64,000 bases of DNA from Aculops lycopersici (Eukaryota > Arthropoda > Arachnida > Trombidiformes > Eriophyidae). Below the pieces are notes generated by a model. It did not search any database and had not been told where the DNA came from. It worked only from the letters and a program-made list of their open reading frames with translations. Positions 19,019-30,440 of the stretch are shown one piece after another. A program made the translations under genes and the position numbers. The stretch spans positions 747,912 through 811,911 of the forward strand of contig WNKI01000004.1 in assembly GCA_015350385.1 (NCBI GenBank), written 5' to 3'. Each line of letters begins with the position of its first letter. Position 1 is the first letter of the stretch.

Positions 19019-20242
19019 TTATGTTGGTTTTGTTAGCAAACTTAAACATTCTGCTATGATCTTGGCCTCATCCCTTTGCTCACTCATGCAAATTTCGCTC
19101 AACAACCTCTGGTGATTATCCAGAGCTAGTCTCACATCTTGCGAGTGTATAGCCAGGTTACGTAGGATCAAGGCGGCAGTTAGTCGAACACTAACACCCA
19201 ATGGAGATTGGGTTTGGGCCTCGTAGCCCGCTTCGTCCGTTAGCTTGACACGTTGTAAAGCTGTCTGAGTGAAATAACTCCTTTCGTTACAATTCAATAG
19301 ATTCACGAGTATCTTAATGAGGTATCTAGCACCACTGGCTGTCAATAGTTGAGGTTGGTTCTTTGCAATTTGATGGCAACATTCAAGTGTGGCTGAGAAT
19401 AGTGTTACATCATGGTTGCTCGTCAAAAGTTCTTCGATTCTAACAACTATCTTCTTCTGTTGTATGAGATGAATGATATGGGATAAAACTGTTTTGTTTG
19501 AGGTGGCTATCAATCGTGATATAACCTCAAATGATCTAATTATTACATAAATGTCACCATCTTGTGCAATGATAGAATTGGCGACATGCTCGTGAAACAT
19601 TTGGATGAGTTTTGCACATTCAGGGTGTTCGGGGGTATCAGGGATCTTGGACAACTTGGAGGCAATGTTTGATGCAATTTGGAGTCCTACATGGCTGAGG
19701 GAAGTATCGTTGCAGAATAATAGTAAACTCACAAACCTAAGCAGTATCGGTGAGGCCTGCTGTTTCTTCTGTCTAACCTGGTAGTAATTATAATTGTAAT
19801 TAGGCTTAATTGGTTGATCGATTTTTGCGATCTCGCTGCATGTCATTGAGAATTGGCCAAGGAGTTCAGCAACCTTCTTGACCCTCTTGTAAATCTTCTG
19901 GTGCTCTTCAATGTCATGATCTTGCAAATTTTTGAAGTTTAAGAATGGAAGCTTCATGTCGGGCGGCAGAGTGGCGGCTTGCAAACTCTCATTATCGATG
20001 CTATCAGCGAGCATTCGATGCCAAAATCTTGGATAACAATAACATACATGATCATCGTCCTTGCAAACACATGTGTAAACATGCAAGCTTGAACAAATCG
20101 CCTCAATTAATTGGTAGTGTTCTGACCATGAGAAGTTGTCGGTGTTTGCTAATATTGTTGCGATTTGTAGGCCAAAATCAATTTCGTTGAAAAGATCGCT
20201 TCTTAGCGAGCAAATCAGCTTATTGAGATTGGAAGTAGACAT
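19019..20242 (-). CDS. Short ARID2/BAP170-like armadillo protein (putative PBAF subunit remnant)
   Basis: 407 residues, all-helical, one exon. The N-terminus (LICSLRSDLFNEIDFGLQIA) resembles the segment right after the ARID domain in ARID2/BAP170. The middle is armadillo-like (LRFVSLLLFCNDTSLSHVGL), and the C-terminus (VRLTAALILRNLAIHSQ...AECLSLL) resembles the extreme C-terminal helix block of ARID2. ARID2 targets the PBAF chromatin remodeller and is normally about 1,700-1,900 residues with an ARID, an RFX-type domain, a long Gln-rich linker and C2H2 fingers; none of these is present. There is no open frame for an ARID upstream to the LAMP gene, and the start codon follows a plausible 5' leader (CTCATCATGTC). 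It is either a reduced ortholog or a distant paralog. Confidence 0.6.
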   Translation of the reverse strand: MSTSNLNKLICSLRSDLFNEIDFGLQIATILANTDNFSWSEHYQLIEAICSSLHVYTCVCKDDDHVCYCYPRFWHRMLADSIDNESLQAATLPPDMKLPFLNFKNLQDHDIEEHQKIYKRVKKVAELLGQFSMTCSEIAKIDQPIKPNYNYNYYQVRQKKQQASPILLRFVSLLLFCNDTSLSHVGLQIASNIASKLSKIPDTPEHPECAKLIQMFHEHVANSIIAQDGDIYVIIRSFEVISRLIATSNKTVLSHIIHLIQQKKIVVRIEELLTSNHDVTLFSATLECCHQIAKNQPQLLTASGARYLIKILVNLLNCNERSYFTQTALQRVKLTDEAGYEAQTQSPLGVSVRLTAALILRNLAIHSQDVRLALDNHQRLLSEICMSEQRDEAKIIAECLSLLTKPT

Positions 20243-20994
20243 GATGAGTTGTAGTGGTTTGGATTTATTTTCTTATACATATAATATAGATAGCAATAGT
20301 TTTGTTATGCAAATGCAAAACTATAAGCGTAGATACCAATGAAGAGTTTGTAATGTTCTGCGAAAGATTGACTATTGAAAAGGAGAGTTTTCTCGCTCTG
20401 CTGTTGGCTGCACGTGAGATTTTCAATGCGACGAGCGTCGCGTACAGTTTGAGTGGAAAGTAAAATCTAGATATTAGCTCTGCATCGCCGGGCGCATCGA
20501 ACGGATAACCCCATTCTTGAAAAGGTATTTATTGAGGTGGTAACTTCGAAACTTAGCTAGAGATACATTAATTTAGACCAGAAGTTAGAAACATGTGAAG
20601 TTTAATATCTCATTGGAATTGAAATCATGTATGTTTTGTTATACGTCGAGAAATGATTAGTACCCCTTAACGCTACCTTCGACGCGGAGACTGTCGGTTA
20701 AACAACGGGAATCTCTGGAGGAAATTTCGTCGCTGCTCTCCAATCTTACGTTTAAATAGAATCAAAAGCTAAACCATTCTCAAAATCAAGCGTACAAGTG
20801 TTGTTGGTGTTTTCGTGGTTAGTATTTTGTTGTGTTCTTTTCCTCCTTGTGTTTGACACTATATATGCTTTGTATTACTGGATGTTATTTGTTTCTCGCC
20901 TCTACGAGGTTGTAGTTGCTCTCTCTCTATCTCTCTCTCTAGTTAGGACACGCACCGGATACCAGATCTTTTATGTTTGTGATGCAACATTTGA
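20243..20994. other. Spacer between the ARID2-like and LAMP-like genes
   Basis: No supported gene on either strand. A mixed CT-rich patch lies near 20918-20940. It should contain the 5' leader of the ARID2-like gene and the 3' UTR of the LAMP-like gene. Confidence 0.5.
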
Positions 20995-21738
20995 TTAGAC
21001 AGACTCGTACGAGCTTCTCTCGGACCATCTTCTCCTACCAATGAAGTAGGCAACTAGTACAATAGCCACCAGAGCGATCAAGCAAATGCCAACACCGATA
21101 CGGACTAAGTCGCTAATGGGCTGGTTGTCGAGAGCACACTCCTCGGGGATGGCATAAAAGTCGGTCCCATTGGTGGTCTTGTAGGCCTCGAGTCGAACGT
21201 TACTGAAGTGAATCGAGACATCAGCAACATTGGTGACACTTAATCCAATCGCTTGTTCGGCATTACACTTGTAATAATGGCCACTCATGGTGGTGGCAAA
21301 GTGGTTAGTGGTGTTTAGAAAATTGTATTGGGTACCATTCAAGGTGTAATGTCCAAGGATCGCCTCGACCATCACTTTTTGTTCGGCCTTTGGAACCGGG
21401 GTGTGGTTAAACTTAAGCACCAATTGAGTACATGGGAAGTCGACAACCAACTGTGACTGCACCTCAGGATTCGCTGTCTCGTTGTGACACTTGCTAAGCC
21501 CTGGATTGACAGTTCCATTGTTCAATTGAATAAATTGCTTCGCTCCAATTTCAAGGTAAACTCCAAATTGGGCAACAATACAATTTTGGAAATTGTATTT
21601 ACTTGATGTGACATTGGGCTTGGAAGCTAAGGTCGTGCAATCTACTGCCAGGACTTGTTGTTGCTGCTGTTGACCTGAGACACTGGCAATGCTAACCAAA
21701 CTCGTGGCGAGGATTGATAGGTAGATATACTTGTACAT
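20995..21738 (-). CDS. LAMP-like lysosome-associated membrane glycoprotein
   Basis: 247 residues, one exon. It has an N-terminal signal peptide (residues 1-22), a short Gln run, a luminal domain with six cysteines and many N-glycosylation sites (NVT, NNGT, NET, NHT, NGT, NTT), one transmembrane helix (about 209-232) and a short tail GRRRWSERSSYESV. This architecture, with a basic membrane-proximal GRRR and a C-terminal YxxΦ motif (YESV) for AP-mediated sorting to lysosomes, is that of LAMP1/LAMP2/CD63-associated LAMP proteins. It has a single LAMP-type luminal domain rather than the two of vertebrate LAMP1. Function inferred: lysosomal membrane protection and trafficking. Confidence 0.75.
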   Translation of the reverse strand: MYKYIYLSILATSLVSIASVSGQQQQQQVLAVDCTTLASKPNVTSSKYNFQNCIVAQFGVYLEIGAKQFIQLNNGTVNPGLSKCHNETANPEVQSQLVVDFPCTQLVLKFNHTPVPKAEQKVMVEAILGHYTLNGTQYNFLNTTNHFATTMSGHYYKCNAEQAIGLSVTNVADVSIHFSNVRLEAYKTTNGTDFYAIPEECALDNQPISDLVRIGVGICLIALVAIVLVAYFIGRRRWSERSSYESV

Positions 21739-22265
21739 CGTGGTGGAATTGTATCAAATTATTAGAGTATCAGATGAGATAAAAATTAATTATTATTGAT
21801 AGTGGGGAATATAGAAGCGGCCAAGATGATGTGGTAACAAGTTCGAGAATAATCGAAGGGGAGTTTAGCGTTAGAATGGTTGTTTATTATTTACGCCACC
21901 ACCATTATGAGCGCCAGCGACGCGCGTGCATTGCGTTACTTGAGTTACTTCTCTCCCTTATGGAAATCTCCATGGCGGACTAAAGGGGAAAGGGAAGCTC
22001 ACAGAGTTTGAACTTGGCGGTGCCCATGGCGAACTGTGTGCAGTAATTCATCCCATCACTTGTCTCCTCATATTTGCTCTATTTGATGCAGGATTTTACA
22101 TCGCAAGCCCCTCATCTGCACTGAGTCATCATCAATTAATCAGTAACATAATTCTCAACCGAATCTATAACCATAATATTTTTAATAATTAAGTGACTAA
22201 AGCAATAAAACACCTAAAACTACAGCTGTGATACCAGCTGCATTGTTATATATCATCAAAAAAAG
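21739..22265. other. Divergent spacer between the LAMP-like gene and GOT1
   Basis: The 527 bases separate two divergent start codons and presumably hold both promoters. No TATA box at a convincing position and no gene are seen. Confidence 0.5.
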
Positions 22266-23486
22266 ATGTCAAGATTCGCGCAAGTCCAGGCCGCGCCGCC
22301 AATCGCAATTTTTGCCCTATCAAGAGCATACCAAGCTGACACACACCCAAAGAAGGTTGATCTTGGAATCGGAGCATACAGGGATAACACTGCTCGACCC
22401 TGGGTTCTACCGGTTGTCAGGAAGGCGCAGATCGCTGTGGCCAACGATGACACACTCAACTTTGAGTATCTCAACCAATTGGGCTTACCCGAGTTCACAA
22501 CCGCCGCCACAAACTTACTCCTCGGACCAGACAGCCCAATCACCAAGGAAAACCGAGTGGTAGCCTGTCAGACTTTGAGTGGAACAGGTGCCTTGTCACT
22601 TTCCGCTGCCTTGCTAGTGAAGGTAATGAACTACAAAACTGTTTATTATTCGAAGCCAACTTGGGGAAATCATATCGACATTTTCAAGTACGCTGGTTGT
22701 GATGATATTCGACCATATCGCTACTGGGATTCTGCAAACCGAAAGATTGACTTCGATGGAATGACAGAGGATCTACGCAACGCTCCTAAGGATTCAATTA
22801 TCATCTTCCATGCTTGTGCCCACAATCCAACTGGAATTGATCCAACTGATGAACAGTGGAAGGTCTTGGCTGACATTTGTGAAGAGAAAGGATTGTTTCC
22901 CTTGTTTGACTGCGCCTATCAAGGATTCGCCAGCGGAAGTGTGGACGAAGACATAAAGAGTTTCCGGTACTTTGTATCGCGTGGGTTCGAGACTCTATGT
23001 TGCCAATCGTTCGCAAAGAACTTTGGTCTATACAATCAACGTGTTGGTAACTTGGCCATTATTGTTAATGATTCTAGTCGAGTCGAGCCGATCAAGTCCC
23101 AGATTGCACTTCTGGTTAGAAAATACTATAGCAATCCACCTGCCGCTGGTGCAAGGATTGTCGCCAAGGTGTTGAATGATCCAACTTTGCTTGGTGAATG
23201 GAAAGCTGCTATACAGGAAATGTCTTCAAGGATCAAGACTATGCGCAAGGCGCTAAGACAGCATCTAGAAGACATGAAGACACCTGGCACTTGGCATCAT
23301 ATCACGGATCAAATTGGAATGTTTTCTTACACAGGTCTAACTGTCAAGCAGGTGAAATATCTTATCAGCGAGTATCATATCTACTTGCCTGACGATGGTC
23401 GTATTAGTTTGGCCGGTTTAAATACCAACAACGTTTCGTACGTTGCCGAAGCCATCAATAAGGCAGTTGTTAACATAACTGACTGA
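22266..23486 (+). CDS. Got1: Aspartate aminotransferase, cytosolic
   Basis: 406 residues, the normal length of cytosolic GOT1, in one exon and without a mitochondrial targeting peptide. It interconverts aspartate and 2-oxoglutarate with oxaloacetate and glutamate using pyridoxal phosphate (malate-aspartate shuttle). The PLP-binding lysine is in QSFAKNFGLYNQRVG (Lys251, codon 23016-23018). Other landmarks are LGIGAYRDN near the N-terminus, SGTGAL, HACAHNPTGIDP with the cofactor Asn, DCAYQGFASG, and the substrate-binding Arg of GRISLAGLN near the C-terminus. It converges on the DP gene. Confidence 0.97.
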   Translation: MSRFAQVQAAPPIAIFALSRAYQADTHPKKVDLGIGAYRDNTARPWVLPVVRKAQIAVANDDTLNFEYLNQLGLPEFTTAATNLLLGPDSPITKENRVVACQTLSGTGALSLSAALLVKVMNYKTVYYSKPTWGNHIDIFKYAGCDDIRPYRYWDSANRKIDFDGMTEDLRNAPKDSIIIFHACAHNPTGIDPTDEQWKVLADICEEKGLFPLFDCAYQGFASGSVDEDIKSFRYFVSRGFETLCCQSFAKNFGLYNQRVGNLAIIVNDSSRVEPIKSQIALLVRKYYSNPPAAGARIVAKVLNDPTLLGEWKAAIQEMSSRIKTMRKALRQHLEDMKTPGTWHHITDQIGMFSYTGLTVKQVKYLISEYHIYLPDDGRISLAGLNTNNVSYVAEAINKAVVNITD

Positions 23487-23557
23487 ATTACTTATATGAT
23501 AGGTGTCTTGGTAATTTTGTTTTTACTGCTGCAATAGATTTTAATTTATCTAGATGA

Positions 23558-23563
23558 AATAAA
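23558..23563 (+). terminator. Poly(A) signal of GOT1
   Basis: AATAAA 72 bases past the stop codon, in an AT-rich 3' flank. Confidence 0.65.
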
Positions 23564-23832
23564 AACAATAACTGGGTGATATTAACATATTAAAACTAAC
23601 GGATTCCAACGCCACAGGAAGTGTTTATAACTAAAAGTTGGATCTCTAGGTACATATTTATTTATAGTTTAATAATAATAATAGCAATAGATCGAGATAG
23701 GATAGGAGGTCAAGGATCGGAAAGATATGTATTTGTGGCTTGTTGCTATATGGGTCTTTGTTTATAGTTGTAGTTGGTTGGATTTATCTTTCCGACGACG
23801 ATAGACCATCGGCAATCATTATATAAAAACTA

Positions 23833-24564
23833 CTACTCCTGTTTAATGGAGTCTTTGAACAGGTAGTCCAGCTCACCGTGCAGAGCCTTAGGCAGAATCT
23901 CCTTGGCCTCCGTTTGGTCCTGTAAGTGATCACTAACTAAGCCAATCCTTTTGAGCACCTCGACATCGTCATGAATCTCGAAGGCATCATTCAATGTAAA
24001 GAAATATTCTGATCTATCGTTGGATATAACACAATCGACTCTTGTGTTAATGTCAGTGGTTATAATAGTGAATGGTAATTTGATGGTCGCATTTGGACTA
24101 AGCGTTTGTTGTGTGGCCTTGTTCCTTTCAACAAGTTTCTTGTAGGCAATTTGTAAGCTAACAAGCGAAGCTACCTGCTTCCTCTTTTCATCTATCATCT
24201 CAATCAACTTTTGTTTATCCGACTCAAGATCCTGACATTCCTGGGCAGCATTTGTGGGTAGTCCAATCCATTTGATCTCCTTCTTCTCCTTGCTAATAAC
24301 ATTGATGGCCATTAACACGTTTAGTGCATCGTAAACTCGCCGCCGAATGTTCTTCTGATCAAATGGCTCCGAGTCGCCTATGTTGATTTGACCCTCGAAA
24401 GATTGACGTGACATCGTTGGATCAGCACTGAACTCGGCAACAAGCTCGTCGGCTACCTCGTTGTATGTGGTGGTTCCCTTGGACTTGACCTTCTCGCAAA
24501 CCTTCATCGAGAAGTGCTTGAGGCCCTTGCCCGACTTTGAGTCATGTTTTCGGTTTGCCTTCAT
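23833..24564 (-). CDS. Dp: Transcription factor DP (E2F dimerisation partner)
   Basis: 243 residues. DP binds DNA as a heterodimer with E2F and controls cell-cycle genes. The winged-helix domain (residues ~13-102) has GKGLKHFSMKVCEKV, TTYNEVADELVAEF and the invariant RRRVYDALNVLMAI, then KKEIKWIGLP. The coiled-coil dimerisation region (~105-150) and marked-box-like region ending in EIHDDVEVLKRIGL follow. The protein is shorter than vertebrate DP1 (about 410), lacking most of the N-terminal arm and the acidic tail. The start ATG lies 17 bases after a CTACAG acceptor-like site on the minus strand, so an upstream exon could add residues. Confidence 0.95.
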   Translation of the reverse strand: MKANRKHDSKSGKGLKHFSMKVCEKVKSKGTTTYNEVADELVAEFSADPTMSRQSFEGQINIGDSEPFDQKNIRRRVYDALNVLMAINVISKEKKEIKWIGLPTNAAQECQDLESDKQKLIEMIDEKRKQVASLVSLQIAYKKLVERNKATQQTLSPNATIKLPFTIITTDINTRVDCVISNDRSEYFFTLNDAFEIHDDVEVLKRIGLVSDHLQDQTEAKEILPKALHGELDYLFKDSIKQE

Positions 24565-25893
24565 GGTGTGTTCGGATGATCCTGTAGGCCACCTTTGTGT
24601 GTGTCTCTATCTCCTTCTCAACTGACCAGGTTTGCCTTGTGTCTCCTACCCTTGGTGGCGATGGATCGTGGTGACGGTCGCCCTTCTGCTCCTAGACAAA
24701 ACAAATCACTTCTACCTGAACCCAGCGACTTGACTAAAGTTGATGAAACTTAGGGGTTAAGGTTGCAACAGTCAGTCAGTATGTATCCAGTCCTTAAAAA
24801 CAAAGAGCAGGCTGCCTCTTCCATGAAGCTGACGACTGCTACTATTGGTGGTGGTGGTGGTGGCACTATACTGCTGTTGCCTATTTGTCGGGTTGGTTGT
24901 CGTCGTCGTCGTCGTCGTAGTGGTCGGTCGGCTGAAAATACATTAACTTTTACACAGAACGAGAGACGGAGGGAGAGAGAGAGCCAACAACAGCTCTCAA
25001 CTTCATTGCGGCGCAATGGAGTTGAGAGAAAGAGACACGCTCACAGACTGGCATTGGAAGCGCCGCTTACAGTAGAACAGACGCACGGTCTTGCTGGTTG
25101 GTCTTGCATATGTGAACGCACGCACAGACACACAGACTAACAAACACAAGCACGTCGATGCTTGTGTATTGGCCGAAGCAATGGCAGTGCACACATAAAC
25201 AGGAGAAGCAGCAGCAGTAGCGGCGCAAAAGCAGCGCTCTTCTCTCGGCAGGACTACAACGCGAGCAATGAAAGTTGTAAATTGAAAAGACCTGCAGATT
25301 TGCATTGGGCGTCGCGCAGACACACAGCCGGCGACCGAGTTATGTATGTCGCTGTGTTAATGGTATGATGGTGATGGTTTAAGCTCCTGCTTGACCGCCA
25401 ATGGCAAAGTTTGTGTGTTGCCGCTACGATGAGTTGCGTTTTGACTGCAGATTGGAGTCTGAACTGCAGATTGCAGCAGCAGCACAACACAAAAAACAAC
25501 ATAACATTTTTCCCTTTAAACGACATGGGTAAACGCAAAACACAAAATTCTTCTTTCGCACTCTCGCTCACTCGTTTTCTGTGTCCCAACAATTTTGGCG
25601 CCAAATTTCCATCGCCAAACAGCTCTGTTCCACTCGTCGCTTGGTGGCGCTAGCGTCTATGGAGTGTTTTGAACGGAGTGAAGAAAACTTGAAAATACGA
25701 GGCAAAAGTTCGAATCGTTTAGTGCCACTGAAGATTGCGAAAAATTAGCATCCAGTTAAGCCACTTGTTTTGTTTGTTGCTCCCTCGCTCTCTCGCTTGG
25801 ACACTGGACACTGGACATTGGCCACTGTACACGGGAATTAGAAGTGTACAATTTCTCTTCATTATTAACTCCAACCGGCTGGTGGTGTTGGCA
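24565..25893. other. Gene-free region upstream of DP
   Basis: No supported gene. It should hold the DP promoter and possible 5' exon. Short GGT and CGT triplet runs (24845-24925) and GA-rich patches are present; the open frames over them are low-complexity. Confidence 0.5.
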
Positions 25894-25999
25894 ATGATGA
25901 TGATGATGATGATGATTGTGATGCTCACTGGATTCACAGAATTGCACTGCAGTTCCGAGAACAACTCCAAATGGGCGTTCCAACCAGAAGTCAGCGGAG
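25894..25999 (+). CDS. Candidate small secreted protein, exon 1
   Basis: An open frame starting with seven Met codons, then a short hydrophobic stretch (IVMLTGFTELHC) that could be a signal peptide. It ends at a GGAG/GTCAGT donor in phase 1. I do not recognise the protein. The ATG run makes the start uncertain. Support is only the open frame plus an in-phase, well-formed splice pair to exon 2. Confidence 0.28.
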
Positions 26000-26078
26000 G
26001 TCAGTTCCCACAAAATAGCACAACAAAGCCACAATTGGCAAACAACAAACTCAATAAACTTTTACAAACTTTCTGTAG

Positions 26079-26281
26079 GATTCTGTAGCCAGCAGGTGGA
26101 CCCACACTTCATCGTTATCCGCGGCTCGTTTGCTAGAAATCTTAGGATCAAAGGAGACTACGAAAAGGAGTTTGAAATGAGACAAACGGTTAATTCCATC
26201 TTATCAAAAGTAATTTCTTCAAGTATCATTGCACTCGTTGGTTTCAGCAATCAGGCGCCGGGATGGGCTTTGCAAAGATGA
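26079..26281 (+). CDS. Candidate small secreted protein, exon 2
   Basis: It follows a 79-base candidate intron (26000-26078) with a TTTCTGTAG acceptor. Phase matches exon 1 exactly, giving 102 residues in total. The exon encodes a basic/acidic segment (QVDPHFIVIRGSFARN and then KGDYEKEFEMRQTV) with normal amino-acid variety, unlike the low-complexity frames nearby. A GTAATT donor-like site near 26209 could start another intron. Two cysteines (one per exon) might pair. Function unknown; it may be spurious. Confidence 0.28.
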
Positions 26282-26927
26282 GCCTCAGTAATGAGAACAA
26301 GAGTTAGTGCATAGAGGAGAGAAAGTCTTGGGTCGTGATAGAGGAAATCGAGATGTTGGCTTCCCTATTCGTCCAATTGGTCAGTCGTGATGCAACAGCC
26401 GCTGCGCTACTTCTGATGCTTGGAGATATTCATCAAGTGGCCCAAAATAACAGACTCTCCTTGTGTGTATCAGATATTGCACGACCACTTAATACCTCCG
26501 ATCCTAAAGCCAATTTTGAGACTTTGTAGCAAGCTAAGGGATAGAGAGAAAGCTAGCCAGTAGGATGGACAAACGAGGCTGTTGCTAACGGAGGATCAGA
26601 AGCTCCACTGCACAGACCAATATCGCACCTGTGTGCTTTTGAGCAGTAGTCAGGTGTGAAGTGCACGACTTTTTCTCTTTAGCTTGGTAAACTCTGCAAG
26701 TGCAGACGGAATGTAGGTGTTTTTTGCCTGAGCTCCCCTTTCTCTCAACGCCGAGTGTTGGTCTGGACGATAATTGGCATTGCAAGGCTTCCGGTCTGTT
26801 TTAAGAAAAAACTCATAGCAACAAGTGGTTCTCTAAACACCGGTCTCTCATGACCGACCTGCTGACTTTATGAGTTTTAACGTAGACTCTCGCACGCGCC
26901 AACTCTTCAAACTAGAAACATTCTGCT

Positions 26928-26932
<5 letters not shown>

Positions 26933-26958
<26 letters not shown>
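26933..26958. repeat. GA dinucleotide microsatellite
   Basis: Thirteen GA units, followed by further imperfect GAGAGG. Confidence 0.9.
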
Positions 26959-27462
26959 CTGAGAGAGGGAGAGAGGAAAGGGAACAACGAACAATAAGGA
27001 TGAAGGGAATTGGCCAACCATCCTGTTGGTTGTTATGTTACGTACGCATCCGTTACGTTTCTCTTGTTTGGCTACATTGACTCAGTTTGTCCTTCAGTTA
27101 CTTATGCTCACTTCGTCGCTCGCCTGCTTACCTGAATTGTTGTGCAAACTCAGTCGTGATTTATTGATCTTCTCGCCTCAATGCGCCCATTCAATTCGCA
27201 GAGGCAGTAGTAGCAAGAGCTACCTGTGCCTCAAATGAAAGAGATGGACTGACTCCCGACTCGAGTATCCACCTGTTGATACTCTTGACGCGCGACTGTC
27301 GCTACCAGGCGATTCCTCTTGCCCGAGCTTGTATTGGTTCATCAAGCTGGCCGTCCGGCTGAGCTCTGCTTTCAGGTGAGCCAGAGATTCAAGCCAATTG
27401 AGTGGTCAAAGTCTCGCTTTCACTTTGAATGGTCAGGTTGGCTAGTGTCCAGGTAAACAAGC

Positions 27463-27488
27463 GAGTGAGTGAGTGAGTGAGTGAGTGA
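27463..27488. repeat. GAGT tetranucleotide microsatellite
   Basis: Six and a half perfect GAGT units. Confidence 0.9.
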
Positions 27489-27994
27489 AGGCAAACGATC
27501 CTCTTGGTGACTTTGCAAACTTTCTTCAGTCTCGAGCGCCAGATAACTAGCCAGAAACCCGAGACCAAGCAACTGGCTGACTGACTGACTGACGGGTGAT
27601 TTAATACCCAAAAGACGAGAACGGCGACGACTCTGATAGATCATCACTCATTTAAACGCCAACCAATAATCTGGCACCGAAAAGCGCGGCGCGAGATGGC
27701 CGACCATCGTCGAGCTAGCTTGCCGAGCAAATGAAATTTCCCTCCTTCTCCTTTTCCATCATTTAAAGTCTCAATTTCAAGTCGGTGAGTCACAAGAGTT
27801 TAGTGTAGGACCAACCAACACAACCACTACAAAGTGGACTCTTGGGCGCTCGTTTGTCATCACCGTCATTTAAGTGGCCAGTTAGCGGTGTGAACGGAGC
27901 TTGCGATCGGAGCTTGGCCACTTGTTGCCGCTTGATGCGCCACTCACAAACGCCGCCCTTCTCCGCTCGTTGCGATCCGTTTGTGTGACTAGGC

Positions 27995-28018
27995 GCCGCC
28001 GCCGCCGCCGCCGCCGCC
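27995..28018. repeat. GCC trinucleotide repeat
   Basis: Eight consecutive GCC units in DNA with no supported gene. Confidence 0.85.
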
Positions 28019-30410
28019 TCATGCCGCCAGCCAACGGCCATAGAAACTCAATGAGGAGATCCACCAAAACCAAGCTCTCAAGACGACCACAATGAGGAGT
28101 TGGAATTGGAGAGCCAAACGGTCTTTATTCCCTATGGTGCGAGCGCCCTCTCTTCTCACTTCATTACTCACGCGCGGGAGCCCATAACTGTGACAACACG
28201 ACAACTAAATGGCGATAGGCGACTTGTTTGCTTTCCCTCTCTCAATCTCATCTCAATCCTGTATGTTTATCCATCTGTCTCTAGCGTCAGTCACTCATTA
28301 TAACCGACTAGCCTTCTCTTGCAACCTGTTGCTGTCGCTGCCGCTTGCGGCGTCTGCATGCATACAAAGTGGACTAGCTTTGATTTGGTCAACTTTTTCA
28401 ACTGGCCAGCGAGAATCATTCGAATGAGTTAAAGACTCGCCACAGGTGAAATAACCATCCAAAGTCTCGGAATCTTGCAAATGTCTCCATCCTCGTCTCT
28501 GTCTATCTCGCTCTCTTCAAAGAAACGCGCCGGCAACCAACTGAGTTGCAGATTTCAGTGGCGCACACTCAAATCGAGGAGTTTGAAGTTGAGCTCTCAA
28601 ATTGAGCCACTCATTCAGCTCAGCCTGGCACTCACCTATCTGACTAAGCAAGCTAAAGGCTAACCCAGATTCTTCCCATTTAAAAGGCCACTTGTTGTAA
28701 CTGTTACTGTTGCATGGTTGCCAAGTGGGCAAGCAAGCGAGTCAACGAGGCTTTGGAGACAAATTACGAATTCCGCTGGCTTCTGGTCAGCCTTTCGTTA
28801 AGCCCAATCTAGCCATGGCTCTAATGATTTTGATGGCTTCAAGGTGATGGATTTTTTCTTTGCGATAACGACGGAGCTCGCTGAGCCAAATTTCGAGGAC
28901 GATGAAATGGCGTGACTTTGCGGTACACACTCGCACTTCATCAAAGAACGATCAAGTTGTTATCATCATCAATTGGCTAAATCTCTCGGTGTCTCTAGAG
29001 TTGGAATGAGTATTGAGCTGCATCATTATTAAACGGTCACCTCGCATGATACTTGTTGCTGCCCCATGCCAAAGTCTTGAGGATCCAATTGAATTCTATT
29101 GGTGTGCCAATTAAACGAGGAGCGGGATGAGCGAGATCATTCTTCTGAACTGGCATTCCAGTTGGAACGCACAAAACCTTGACTAGTTTGTTTGTTTCGC
29201 TTGTATTGTCTGTTGACTACGAAATTAGTCTAGCTAGCTAAGTGTCCTCCAAGAATTCCAGAAAGAAGCGCGCGAACCAAGGGAGAAACACTTTTGGCAT
29301 TCGGAAAGGTGAAACCAACCATGCGGTTGTCCCCTCGTTGGTGTGAAATTTCTCACCCACTTCGACGCTTGTCTTCTGCGGATCGGCAGACACTTCCGAG
29401 TTACCTGGCAGGCCAGTCTTATGCAATTATACAGACGGTTGCCGGCGTTCCAATTAGGAACTGCGTTAGAGGGCAGCAACTCCAATTCTCACTTCCTGTG
29501 CGCCACTATACCAGTGACATGTGTGTATTATACCCGACCAAAGGCCACCGCTGACCGCTCGCCTCAAGGTCAGCTCACAAACTCGTCAGAGACAAAGACA
29601 ACTGTCGACTCGATGGTGTGAGAAGCCGCGGAGCTCGTCAGTGTCGGTTACGTTGGATCTTAACGGCGGCAGCAGCAGCAGTTCCGACGACAGTGGCATT
29701 CATTTGATGGTGACTTCCAGGTTTCAGTTCAGCTTGTTGGTCAGCAGGTAGTTGTTGGGTTCATTAGAGAGCCTGATTGAATCCAATACAATCAAAGTCT
29801 CGCTCGGTGGCTCAGTTTAAAAGTCTGGTCTATAGCTTCGTGTGTGGGAAGTTTCTTCCGAGTACGCTACCGTTTGTATCTGAGTCGGAATCGATGGTTC
29901 CGAATCAACAAGTTGTTGGATCAGGATAGCTTAAAAAACGTTGCCTACTATTGAGTAGACTGCGATCAAATCTCAACAAGAAGGATAACGCTCGAATGGA
30001 TAGCCTATTGGCCATGAGCCTTGGTGACAATCCCGATGACCAGTAGAGTTTTCCGTTGCAACATAAAGCTCATCATACTAGACGCTCACTAACTCTAAAT
30101 CCTCCTAAACCTTATCACGACCATCAAATCAAAGACCAATCGTCGGCACTACATAGCCGATGACGGCAGCAGCAACAACAACATTGATATCTCGACCAGC
30201 TCACGCTATTGATTATTAAGTCGCGCTCAATTATCTCTCGCCACTTTTTGTGATACAACAACCTGTGTGATGTTGCCAGCGAAGCTGCGGTAGCTCAAGG
30301 GGGATAGATCAACAAGTGTCTCCGTTTGCTGCCGGAACATGTTGGCCGCCAGATGTGCGGTCAGCTACTAGCCAGCTACTTACTTACAATAAATGAGCAG
30401 CAAGTTTCAG

Positions 30411-30440
30411 TTGTTGTTGTTGTTGTTGTTGTTGTTGTTG
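30411..30440. repeat. TTG trinucleotide repeat
   Basis: Ten TTG units (CAA on the other strand). Confidence 0.9.

Noticed and set aside
27026..27238. Small plus-strand frame with a signal-peptide-like start
   Set aside because: Leu-rich throughout rather than having a distinct hydrophobic core, no recognisable mature part and no splice or poly(A) context.
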